Part shown: in pieces, positions 15,653 to 23,148 of the stretch
How positions within the stretch are numbered: the first letter of the stretch is position 1
Layout: each line of letters starts with the position of its first letter
Assembly: GCA_913019965.1 (NCBI GenBank)
Contig: CAJVZR010000041.1
Coordinates: forward strand, 1-36,466
DNA: 36,466 bases
Direction of reading: 5' to 3'
Source: an uncultured Oleispira sp.
GTDB lineage: Bacteria; Pseudomonadota; Gammaproteobacteria; Pseudomonadales; Oceanobacteraceae
The notes under the pieces: model-generated
Databases searched by the model: none
What the model saw: the letters and a program-made list of their open reading frames with translations, nothing else
Told to the model about the DNA's origin: nothing
Program-made: the position numbers and the translations under genes

Positions 15653-16792
15653 ATGGATGAATTTGCCGATATCAGGCCTTATAACGATACCGAATTCCCT
15701 GAAATAATAGAGCGTCTATTAGCTGAGCCCGATCTCGTGAAAGGTTTAGCTTACTTTATGCGTCCGAGCTGGCGTGGCCCTTTACGACTACTCGCTCGCT
15801 CATTAGTACGCTGGCGCTTACAAAAAGACTTGGTAGGCCTTGAGTCCATCGCTGAATTTCAAATGTGGCTAGCAGGGTATATTGAAAAAATAGTCAATAA
15901 GACAATCACTGATTTCAAAGTCACTGGAATTGAAGGATTAGATAATGATAAAAGCTATACTTGGTTGTCTAATCATAGAGATATCGCTTTAGATCCAACT
16001 CTTGTTAATTTTGCGTTGCACCTGAGTGATCGCTCAACGGGAAGAATTGCAATTGGCGATAATTTATTAACTCATCCTGTTGTTGGTGATTTTATGCGCC
16101 TTAATAAAAGCTTTATTGTTAAGCGTTCTATTAAGGCTAAGCGAGAAAAATTCTCAGCGTTACAATTACTCTCTCGTTATATTCGCCACTCAATTGATGA
16201 TGGACACTCTGTTTGGATTGCACAGCGGGAGGGGCGAGCTAAAGACGGAATCGATACGACCGATACTGCCGTATTGAAAATGTTGAGTCTTGCAGGCAGA
16301 GGGTTAAAAGAATCATTTCCTCAAGCTTTACAGCAACTGAATCCTCTGCCTGTCAGTATCAGTTATGAATTTGACCCATGCGACCTTTTAAAAGCGAGAG
16401 AACTCGCGGCGGTTAAGAAGGGCGTTGGCTATACAAAATCTGAAAATGAAGATGTTGAAAGTATCATTACAGGTCTTATGGGAGATAAAGGACGAGTTCA
16501 AGTCAGTTTTGGTGAAGAGATCTCTCCAGATTTATTTGCGACTGCAGAATTATTAGCAGAAGAAATTGATCGCCAAATCGTAGTCGGATATGCCTGCTAT
16601 CCAGTTAACTTTGCAGCTCATAAGCTTTTAGCTGATAATGGCTTATTATCACCACTTGAAGAATACGATGATGTTGAAGAAGGTATTCAGCAACTTCAAG
16701 CTCGTTGTCAAAACGAAAGTGATGATGTGAAATTACAACTTTATTCGATGTATGCCCAGCCAATTGTACGGAAACAAGCGTTATTAAAATGA
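15653..16792 (+). CDS. LPLAT-family acyltransferase (1-acyl-glycerol-3-phosphate acyltransferase-like)
   Basis: The catalytic block reads WLSNHRDIALDPTLVNF (His108, Asp114). The spacing is HX5D rather than the HX4D of PlsC, a variant I associate with a distinct branch of the family. A later WIAQREGRAKDG near 190-200 is the equivalent of the FPEG phosphate-binding motif. No clear membrane helix is present, so it would be peripheral at the inner membrane. The ATG has AGGA 7 bases upstream. Its stop overlaps the start of the next gene (ATGA), so it is translationally coupled to the lipoprotein downstream. The likely reaction is acyl transfer to a lysophospholipid or related acceptor; the exact acceptor is unknown. 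Confidence 0.85.
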   Translation: MDEFADIRPYNDTEFPEIIERLLAEPDLVKGLAYFMRPSWRGPLRLLARSLVRWRLQKDLVGLESIAEFQMWLAGYIEKIVNKTITDFKVTGIEGLDNDKSYTWLSNHRDIALDPTLVNFALHLSDRSTGRIAIGDNLLTHPVVGDFMRLNKSFIVKRSIKAKREKFSALQLLSRYIRHSIDDGHSVWIAQREGRAKDGIDTTDTAVLKMLSLAGRGLKESFPQALQQLNPLPVSISYEFDPCDLLKARELAAVKKGVGYTKSENEDVESIITGLMGDKGRVQVSFGEEISPDLFATAELLAEEIDRQIVVGYACYPVNFAAHKLLADNGLLSPLEEYDDVEEGIQQLQARCQNESDDVKLQLYSMYAQPIVRKQALLK

Positions 16793-17925
16793 AAAATCTC
16801 ATAGTTTTATTCTTATCAACCTTTCTTATTGCCTGTGATTTAGATCTTGGCTCAAGTTTTGATCCGACGACACGAACACTCTATGTTGATTATTATCAAG
16901 AGGCCTGCAATGAATCGGGTACTGATTTGTGTTTTCGTATTCGAACGAGTGAAGAAGATGCTTTCGCTTTAACGAACTTGCCGATGTCAGGCTTTGGTTC
17001 TTTAGAATGGGGAAAGCGTTATACGGTTCAGGTCGAAGCCGAGCGAACGGATAGTGGTAAAGATAGCGCTTATACCTTGGAGAGTATTGAAGCGACTGAA
17101 ATTATGGACCCAGCAAGTAACAACTTTCTTTTAACCTTTAATATGTCGAGCGGAATATTGCTTGATAATTCATCGGATAATACCGGGTCTAGCTGGATAA
17201 TAGCTGGGAGTAAGGTTTTTACCTGCAGCGGAACGGACTGTACTTCTTTAACTAAGGCTTTTACCGATAGCGAAAAAGTACAATTAAATTTCAGTGCAGA
17301 GAATGATCAATTAACGCTATTAGGCATTAAGTGCCAGTCTTCCGAAAATAACTTTTCGGCTGAATGTGAAGGGGTCAATGATTTTTCTTGGGATATCGCT
17401 CACTTTCAGTCTGATTGTGGCTTAGCGACTCCAAGTTGGTGCCTTATTTATAAAGAGAATACGGATGCCAGTACCGAATGGAACTTATTAGATTTAGATA
17501 TTACTGATTTCACCGCACAGTGGGGGCAGCAATACGATATTGATGTGCAAACTACAAAGAAAGCTGGGGATATTATCTCAGCCACTTTTATTGAGCAAAA
17601 TAGCATTGATGAAAAGACTAATGAGTCTTTTAAACTCGTCATGCAAACTGCAGGTGGCGCTTTAGAAAAATCGTCTAATGATGTGATTAAATATTTATCT
17701 CTTGAGTTTGACTGTGCGCGAAATAATCAATGTGCGGATATCAATAATGCCATTGATGACGCAACTGAGACTGAAGAACGAATTATAGTTTTGCAGGCAA
17801 TTGTAGAAACGAGTGCTGAGATTCCGACTATTATTATTGAAGATTTAATCTGTAACGAAGCGGCCAGCGCCTTCAAGGTAGAGTGCGCAGATAAGAATGA
17901 TGATGTTTACTGGACTAAGAAATAA
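16789..17925 (+). CDS. Lipoprotein with two tandem DUF4377-like/six-cysteine repeats
   Basis: A lipoprotein signal peptide ends LIAC (lipidated Cys16). Asp17 at the +2 position is the classical inner-membrane retention signal in enterobacteria. The mature protein is two copies of one unit of about 170 residues (about 31-200 and 205-375). Each begins with a DUF4377-like part (CFRIRTSEEDAFALTNL..GFGSLEWGKRYTVQVEA; CLIYKENTDASTEWNLLDL..DFTAQWGQQYDIDVQ), followed by a second part with four cysteines. Cysteines 40/48/146/151/182/193 match 210/218/309/315/355/366, suggesting three disulfides per unit. The ATGA overlap couples it to the acyltransferase upstream. Function unknown; the DUF4377 match is from memory of the motif. 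Confidence 0.82.
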   Translation: MKNLIVLFLSTFLIACDLDLGSSFDPTTRTLYVDYYQEACNESGTDLCFRIRTSEEDAFALTNLPMSGFGSLEWGKRYTVQVEAERTDSGKDSAYTLESIEATEIMDPASNNFLLTFNMSSGILLDNSSDNTGSSWIIAGSKVFTCSGTDCTSLTKAFTDSEKVQLNFSAENDQLTLLGIKCQSSENNFSAECEGVNDFSWDIAHFQSDCGLATPSWCLIYKENTDASTEWNLLDLDITDFTAQWGQQYDIDVQTTKKAGDIISATFIEQNSIDEKTNESFKLVMQTAGGALEKSSNDVIKYLSLEFDCARNNQCADINNAIDDATETEERIIVLQAIVETSAEIPTIIIEDLICNEAASAFKVECADKNDDVYWTKK

Positions 17926-17936
17926 TAGATTAACAG

Positions 17937-17972
17937 GCATAAAAAAAGCGGCATAAGCCGCTTTTTTTATGC
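17937..17972. terminator. Bidirectional intrinsic terminator
   Basis: A perfect 16-base inverted repeat (GCATAAAAAAAGCGGC and its complement) surrounds the loop ATAA. The GC core is flanked by A7 and T7 runs, so it gives a hairpin plus U-tract on both strands. It serves the convergent lipoprotein genes on either side. Confidence 0.95.
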
Positions 17973-17986
17973 GCGCCACTTTCTAT

Positions 17987-18784
17987 TTATTGGCGGTTAA
18001 TTACCTGGCTCATACGCTTACTGGCTTTTTTGGCTACTGGGTTCATTGGGAACTCTTCCGTTATTTTACGGAAATAGTTTAACGCTTTAGCATTATTGCC
18101 ATGAGTATTGTATTCACTCATATAAATTAGTGCGATTTGATATAAAGCTTTTGCACGCATGGTATTGGAAGAAGCTTTATTATCATAGAGAATTAAATAA
18201 ACACTTTCAGCATCGCCAATGCGGTCTGTCATAATCGCTCGCTCGCTCATTGGGGTAAGCTCTGAGTCAAACGGAATATCAACTTGAGCTAATAAAGCAG
18301 AACGGTCAGCAAGGTCCATTAATTCAGCGGAAGTCAGTTGCACCTTCTCACTTTTTCGTTTTTCAATCAGTGCGATTTTACTTTCAATCTTATTTCTTAA
18401 ACGCGATTTAGGGAACTCAGTTAAATGGCGATTGAAGTAACTCAATGCCGTACTATCATCTCTTTTTTCGTTATAGCGACTCATGTACATTAAGCCAATT
18501 TGATATAGAGACAGAGACTTTATGCTTGCACTGTAGTTCTTATCGTTCAAGCCTTTAAGGTAGGTCGTTACCGCTTTGTCAACGTGATTGCGTGCAATAG
18601 CTTGCATCGAATAGGTCAACAGATCCGGCTCTTCCTGAAGCGCAGCAGCCCCTCTGACATTAATGTTTTCTTCATATCGTCCAATCGCATGGCCGCCAGC
18701 ACCGGCAACGACCAGTGGAGTAGCAATAGAGCAGCCAGTGCTAAATATGACAAGAAAGGTAAGACCAATAAGCCTAAGGTTCAT
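17987..18784 (-). CDS. Lipoprotein with TPR-like repeats
   Basis: The N-terminus is a lipoprotein signal with the box STGC (Cys18); Ser at +2 would send it to the outer membrane. Two helical repeats are clear: LYQIGLMYMSRYNEKRDDST followed by ALSYFNRHLTEFPKSR, and LYQIALIYMSEYNTHGNNAK followed by ALNYFRKITEEFPMNP. This is the tetratricopeptide pattern of outer-membrane scaffold lipoproteins such as the BamD/YbgF type, but it is neither of those. A Gly/Ala-rich segment, VVAGAGGHAIGRY, follows the lipid anchor. It has its own gene unit between two terminators. The likely role is as a periplasmic protein-protein scaffold; partner unknown. Confidence 0.8.
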   Translation of the reverse strand: MNLRLIGLTFLVIFSTGCSIATPLVVAGAGGHAIGRYEENINVRGAAALQEEPDLLTYSMQAIARNHVDKAVTTYLKGLNDKNYSASIKSLSLYQIGLMYMSRYNEKRDDSTALSYFNRHLTEFPKSRLRNKIESKIALIEKRKSEKVQLTSAELMDLADRSALLAQVDIPFDSELTPMSERAIMTDRIGDAESVYLILYDNKASSNTMRAKALYQIALIYMSEYNTHGNNAKALNYFRKITEEFPMNPVAKKASKRMSQVINRQ

Positions 18785-18942
18785 GTATTCATCCCTAAAA
18801 TGGTTGGTAGTGTGAGAATATTTTTTTAATAATATCTGTAGTCTAACGATAGCGGGGGGGTTTTAGAAGTCTAGATCGAAGATTCGCCGTATTAATTGGC
18901 TAGGCTCTATTTGGGTTGGTCATTGTGCGACAAAGCAAGCAT

Positions 18943-18967
18943 AAAAAAAGGGGCTATGAGCCCCTTT
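18943..18967 (-). terminator. Intrinsic terminator of the anchored response regulator gene
   Basis: On the minus strand AAAGGGGCT, loop CAT and AGCCCCTTT form a hairpin that runs into a seven-base T tract. It lies just beyond the stop codon at 18991. Confidence 0.9.
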
Positions 18968-18990
18968 AGTATTGGTACGATTGTAATAGT

Positions 18991-19863
18991 TTATAGCAAG
19001 GTGCTCGTTACAATAGCAATTGCAGAACCTAAGAGCGTGCCGCCAATGATGCCTTTGATCATCGCTTGTTTTGATTGGGCTGCAATCTCAGTGATCAATA
19101 ATTTCTGCTGCTCTTCGAGCTGTTTAATTTTGCTATTACTTTCTTTAGCAAGGCTTTCAATTTTTTTGCGACTAATTTTGTCAGCTATTACCATCGACTG
19201 TTTTTGCATTTGTGGCTGAATGCGTTTGAACAAAGAATTGTCATCTTGAAGGTCAATCAACTGGCTCTGCAAAGGCTTCACTAATTGCTTCAAGCTGCGC
19301 TCAGCAATCGTTAACTGCTCTTGTTGAGACTGTAGTAATTGATGACTGACACCGTCTAATCCAGCAGCAATTTCTGCTTTTGCCGATAATACAGAGCTAT
19401 TTAGGCGGCTCTTAATCATCTTTTCAATAGTTTCAAGTGGAACGTATTGATCTTCACTTTTCGCTACTTGGCTCGCAGGAACGTCATTCGCTGCGTTTTC
19501 AACTAATGAATCAATAACGGCCATTACGGCTTGTTGATTTGCCGGTTTAGGTAGTACGCCGGAAGCACCATGAGAACGTGCGAGAGTATTGTATCCGTCA
19601 CCTTCTTTAGACGTATACATAATCGTCGGAATGCCCATGGTTTTGGGGTTGTTCTTAATTGTTTGAGTGGCTTCTAAGCCATCCATTCCGGGCATCATGT
19701 GATCCATGAAAATCACATCCGGATGCTGGTTTTCAAGATAACTTAAGGCTTCTTCAGCGCTTTCGACAGCTAAAGCAACAACATTCATTTTCTCCAATAA
19801 GCGTTGAAGCATCATGCGTGCAGATTTTGAATCATCTACGATGAGGGCATTTTTAATTGTCAT
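18991..19863 (-). CDS. Response regulator with long coiled coil and C-terminal membrane anchor
   Basis: Residues 3-122 are a complete receiver: Asp10/Asp11, acceptor Asp54 in VIFMDHMMPGMDG, Thr84/Ser85 and Lys106 in LPKP. Residues from about 135 to 265 are charged and helical with coiled-coil character (LLQSQQEQLTIAERSLKQL; SLAKESNSKIKQLEEQQKLL). The last 20 or so residues, IKGIIGGTLLGSAIAIV and following, are one hydrophobic helix at the extreme C-terminus, so the protein looks tail-anchored with the receiver in the cytoplasm. No DNA-binding or enzymatic domain is present. I chose the ATG at 19863, directly before TIKNALIVDDS; the frame is open 18 codons further. It is not next to a kinase. 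Output is presumably by protein interaction at the membrane. Confidence 0.85.
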   Translation of the reverse strand: MTIKNALIVDDSKSARMMLQRLLEKMNVVALAVESAEEALSYLENQHPDVIFMDHMMPGMDGLEATQTIKNNPKTMGIPTIMYTSKEGDGYNTLARSHGASGVLPKPANQQAVMAVIDSLVENAANDVPASQVAKSEDQYVPLETIEKMIKSRLNSSVLSAKAEIAAGLDGVSHQLLQSQQEQLTIAERSLKQLVKPLQSQLIDLQDDNSLFKRIQPQMQKQSMVIADKISRKKIESLAKESNSKIKQLEEQQKLLITEIAAQSKQAMIKGIIGGTLLGSAIAIVTSTLL

Positions 19864-20089
19864 TATTCTGTCCAAAATCGTTATCTTTATTAAAGTAGGC
19901 TCAATATTGTCCTGCATCGACTAATTGGTCAATAGAAATGAAGCGCTTTTATACGAAGTAAGTCTCATTTACCCCGATTAATGCTAAAACAGATAATATT
20001 ATTACCGCTTAACTGGCTGCATTCCTATTGCAGCAGTACAATGTAAAGTCTCCTCTAGGCCCAATTGGATTATTAAGGACACTTCATTT

Positions 20090-20959
20090 ATGAGAAATGA
20101 TGCGAAGCTGACACAAAGTGCTGCTGCATTATCCATTGTTATTGCCGCCATCTTAATACTGATAAAGGCGTTTGCTTGGTCAGAGACCGACTCATCTAGT
20201 ATTTTGGCTTCATTTGCCGACTCGAGCTTAGACATCATTGTCTCCCTGATTAACTTCTTCGCCATACGCTTTGCTTTTTCCCCTGCCGATAAAGAACACC
20301 CTTTTGGTCATGGCAAAGCGGAATCGTTAGCTGCTCTCATTCAGTCGGCTTTTATTTCAGGCTCGGCCTTTGTGTTGCTTTTACATGCGGGTGAGCGCCT
20401 TATTCATCCCCAGGAAATAGGCTCTTTACAGACGGCTACATGGATTATGGCTATTTCACTGATTTTAACCATTCTGCTGGTCTTATATCAGCGCTGGGTT
20501 TATTCAAAAACGGCTTCATTAGCGGTTAAAGCAGATTCGGCTCATTATGTTGGGGATATTCTTGCTACAGCAGCGGTCATTGCGGCCTTGTTTGGTGCCC
20601 AGTTTGGTTTAATTTGGTTAGACCCTATTGTCGCCATATTGATTGTCTTTACATTATTGAAAAGTGCCTATGGTATCGCTAAGGAATCTTTGGATATGTT
20701 AATGGATCACGCACTTGATCCTGAAGTAGCTGAAGAAGTCGAAAGGTTGGTTGCTAATAATGACAACATTTTGGGTTGCCATGACATTAAAACTCGACAA
20801 TCTGGTAATACTCAGTTTATTCAAGTGCATTTAGATTTTTCTGCGGATATATCTCTTATTAATGCTCATGGTGAGGGTGAAAAAATTGTTGAGCAACTGT
20901 TAAGTATCTATCCGAGAGCGGATGTTTTAGTGCACCATGATCCTGTTTTGAAGACTTAA
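20090..20959 (+). CDS. fieF: Cation diffusion facilitator, FieF/YiiP type
   Basis: A proton-coupled exporter of divalent metal (Zn2+/Fe2+/Cd2+) in the inner membrane. Six membrane helices are predictable, followed by a cytoplasmic ferredoxin-like domain. The transport site is present: Asp44 and Asp48 in SFADSSLDII and His152 and Asp156 in ADSAHYVGD, a DD-HD set as in YiiP (Asp45, Asp49, His153, Asp157). HPFGHGK near 70-76 provides the second site. The C-terminus has HDIKTRQSGNTQFIQVHLDF and ends LVHHDPVLKT, with metal-binding His/Asp. The length, 289 residues, is near that of E. coli FieF (300). AAGGA lies about 10 bases before the ATG. An unknown exported protein follows after 10 bases. Confidence 0.93.
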   Translation: MRNDAKLTQSAAALSIVIAAILILIKAFAWSETDSSSILASFADSSLDIIVSLINFFAIRFAFSPADKEHPFGHGKAESLAALIQSAFISGSAFVLLLHAGERLIHPQEIGSLQTATWIMAISLILTILLVLYQRWVYSKTASLAVKADSAHYVGDILATAAVIAALFGAQFGLIWLDPIVAILIVFTLLKSAYGIAKESLDMLMDHALDPEVAEEVERLVANNDNILGCHDIKTRQSGNTQFIQVHLDFSADISLINAHGEGEKIVEQLLSIYPRADVLVHHDPVLKT

Positions 20960-20969
20960 TTTCAAACTG

Positions 20970-21977
20970 ATGATTAATATCTTGTTTGCCTTACCTCTTT
21001 TGTTTTTCAGCTTCGTTTGCTGGGGAATAGAGGAACAAGTCTTGTATGGAGTCAATCCTCATGAGGGTGGGGGGAATCGCCCTATTGTTGTTGAAGAGCC
21101 CGAAGTGGAGATAGAAAGTAAAATAACCTTTATCGACTATTCTCATGACTGGTTAAAAGAATACATTGATACACTTTCTTTTAATGTCGATGGCTTTTTC
21201 ATTGATACTTTTTTTGGTGATGACATCCTTGATGATGATGTTAGTGGTAGTCGTGCAAAGTTGTCGTTTTTTACTCGTCGAGTCATTGGACAGCCTGTCG
21301 ATTATAATTATGGGCTGAGTGTGAAGTTAGTATTACCGAATACTAATGAGCGATTTAATTTATTATTACAATCTTCAGAAGATGATGAAGATAATCGTGA
21401 GAGTAATCCTATCAATACCGTTGAAAATGTCGAGTATTCAACAGCTCTGCGCTATATCTTTAAAGAAACTGAGCGTTGGAATGTTAATTTTGATACAGGG
21501 GTTAGGTGGGGGTTTCCACCGGATGCCTTCACTCGTTTACGCTTTAGGCGTTATGCATACTTCGAAAACTATCGTACTAAAGCGACGCAAATGTTTTTCT
21601 GGTCTGGTCAAGAAGGGCTTGGAGAGAGAACGTCATTTGAAGTCAATCGCCCAATGAATATCGATCGACTCATACGCTTAAACTTAGGGGCTCAATATTT
21701 AGTCAGTAATGATTATTTTACATTAAATTATGGCCTGACATTATTTCACGAATTAAATGCAAAAGAGGTTCTGGCTTATTACTTTCGGGCGGGGGGGGAT
21801 ACTATTGATAACCCAACATTTAATAATTATGGTGTTGGCGTGCGCTATCGTCGAAAGATCTATCAAAATTGGATGTTTGCGGAAATCAGCCCAGAATTAG
21901 AAACATTAAGTAATAACGAATATGACATTACTCCCGTATTGATGTTTCGTTTTGAAGCTTTAATCGGAGTTCAATAG
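20970..21977 (+). CDS. Hypothetical exported, probably outer-membrane, protein
   Basis: A signal peptide (residues 1-18, cleaved near VCWG-IEE) precedes an acidic linker. From about residue 95 the protein consists of alternating beta-strand-like segments with many aromatic residues: YNYGLSVKLVLP, YSTALRYIFKE, WNVNFDTGVRWGF, LIRLNLGAQYLV, YFTLNYGLTLFHEL, YGVGVRYRRKIYQNWMFAEI. It closes with VLMFRFEALIG, a beta-barrel-like C-terminal strand, although the last residue is Gln rather than Phe. The fold guess is an outer-membrane barrel. It starts 10 bases after fieF, so it is in the same operon; a link to metal efflux is only a suggestion from position. Family not recognised. Confidence 0.72.
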   Translation: MINILFALPLLFFSFVCWGIEEQVLYGVNPHEGGGNRPIVVEEPEVEIESKITFIDYSHDWLKEYIDTLSFNVDGFFIDTFFGDDILDDDVSGSRAKLSFFTRRVIGQPVDYNYGLSVKLVLPNTNERFNLLLQSSEDDEDNRESNPINTVENVEYSTALRYIFKETERWNVNFDTGVRWGFPPDAFTRLRFRRYAYFENYRTKATQMFFWSGQEGLGERTSFEVNRPMNIDRLIRLNLGAQYLVSNDYFTLNYGLTLFHELNAKEVLAYYFRAGGDTIDNPTFNNYGVGVRYRRKIYQNWMFAEISPELETLSNNEYDITPVLMFRFEALIGVQ

Positions 21978-22010
21978 CCGCGACTTACCCAAACTGGTGA
22001 GTCGTGGCTA
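21975..22010. terminator. Hairpin between convergent genes
   Basis: TAGCCGCGACTTACC pairs with GGTGAGTCGTGGCTA across a 6-base loop (15 pairs, two of them G-T). The first arm begins with the stop codon of the exported-protein gene. The T run afterwards is poor, so it is a probable rather than certain terminator for the plus-strand gene and cysK. Confidence 0.6.
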
Positions 22011-22025
22011 TAGAGCTAGTCGTGT

Positions 22026-22979
22026 TTAATTTTCAAACATACCAGCAAATAGAGGAGAGCTTAAATAACGTTCACCGGAATCCGGTAAAATAACGACAAT
22101 GCACTTATCTTTATTTTCTGCTTTCTCTGCTTGGCGTAGTGCTGCCACCAAGGCCGCGCCGCTTGAAATACCCGCTAGAATACCTTCTTCAGCCATTAAA
22201 CGGTGAGCCATGGCCATCGCTTCGTCATTACCAACGGTTTCGACTTCATCAACTAGGTCAATATCGAGATTTCCAGGGATAAAGTTAGCCCCAATGCCTT
22301 GAATTTTATGGGGAGCAGGCTTTAGCGTTTCACCTGCCTTTGTTTGGCTAATTAAAGGCGAGTCTACTGGTTCAACAGCAATACTGGTTATAGCTTTACC
22401 TTGCTGCTGCTTTATGTAGCGGCTTACTCCTGAAATGGTTCCACCTGTGCCAACACCGGCAATGAATATATCAACTTCACCATCGGTATCTTGCCAGATT
22501 TCTGGACCGGTGGTTTTCTCATGAATTTCTGGGTTAGCTGGGTTAGTAAACTGCTGTAGCAAGATGGCATTACCGCCAGCCGCGGCGACTAATTCATCAG
22601 CTTTGTCGATGGCACCCTTCATGCCCTTTGGACCTTCGGTCAGTACTAAGTTTGCCCCGAGCGCCTGCATGATTTTACGACGCTCTAAACTCATCGTTTC
22701 TGGCATGGTTAAAGTTACTTTGTAACCTCGTGAGGCTCCGACCATGGCCAAAGCAATCCCTGTATTACCACTTGTTGGTTCGATAATTTCCATTCCAGGC
22801 TTCAAAGTCCCAGCTTGCTCCGCCTGCCAAATCATGTTGGCACCGATACGGCACTTTACTGATTGAGCTGGGTTACGACTCTCCATTTTAGCAAATACTT
22901 TTGGGTGTTGAGTTAGCTTGCCAATGCGAACTAAAGGAGTATTGCCAATTGATTGGCTGATGTCGTCAAAAACCTTCAT
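22026..22979 (-). CDS. cysK: Cysteine synthase A (O-acetylserine sulfhydrylase)
   Basis: A PLP enzyme that makes L-cysteine from O-acetylserine and sulfide, the last step of assimilatory sulfate reduction. The PLP-binding Lys42 is in [12 protein letters not shown]; the substrate loop [10 protein letters not shown] and the phosphate-binding [11 protein letters not shown] are both present. [32 protein letters not shown] and GISSGAA match CysK. The SVKCR context and 317-residue length favour CysK over CysM. It is divergent from a diguanylate cyclase gene, with a 163-base gap that should hold its promoter, and lies alone. Confidence 0.95.
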   Translation of the reverse strand: MKVFDDISQSIGNTPLVRIGKLTQHPKVFAKMESRNPAQSVKCRIGANMIWQAEQAGTLKPGMEIIEPTSGNTGIALAMVGASRGYKVTLTMPETMSLERRKIMQALGANLVLTEGPKGMKGAIDKADELVAAAGGNAILLQQFTNPANPEIHEKTTGPEIWQDTDGEVDIFIAGVGTGGTISGVSRYIKQQQGKAITSIAVEPVDSPLISQTKAGETLKPAPHKIQGIGANFIPGNLDIDLVDEVETVGNDEAMAMAHRLMAEEGILAGISSGAALVAALRQAEKAENKDKCIVVILPDSGERYLSSPLFAGMFEN

Positions 22980-23019
22980 AGTGAGTATCTTCTTTGTTAA
23001 ATTGAGTAAGGTAATAAGA

Positions 23020-23031
23020 ATAAACGTTTAT
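23020..23031. promoter_or_regulatory. Palindrome upstream of cysK
   Basis: ATAAACGTTTAT is a perfect 12-base palindrome, 41 bases upstream of the cysK start in the cysK/cyclase divergent gap. It is suitable as an operator half-site pair but is AT-rich and could be chance. It does not match a CysB site that I know. Confidence 0.25.
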
Positions 23032-23148
23032 ATATCTCATTTTTATGTAAAAGACTATGTCTTCTCGCGGTAATATGAGTCTACACTGAAGTTAAGATAT
23101 GGCCATTATGATTTTGGCTGTGCTGTGTATAAACGCTAGGGAGTGTTT

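Noticed and set aside
19991..20007. AGATAATATTATTACCG as a Fur box before fieF
   Set aside because: Only part of the 19-base consensus is matched and the region is AT-rich; too weak to report as a site.
20016..20034. Small hairpin GCTGCA/TGCAGC before fieF, as a metal riboswitch
   Set aside because: A 6-base stem with no other conserved structure; chance is likely.
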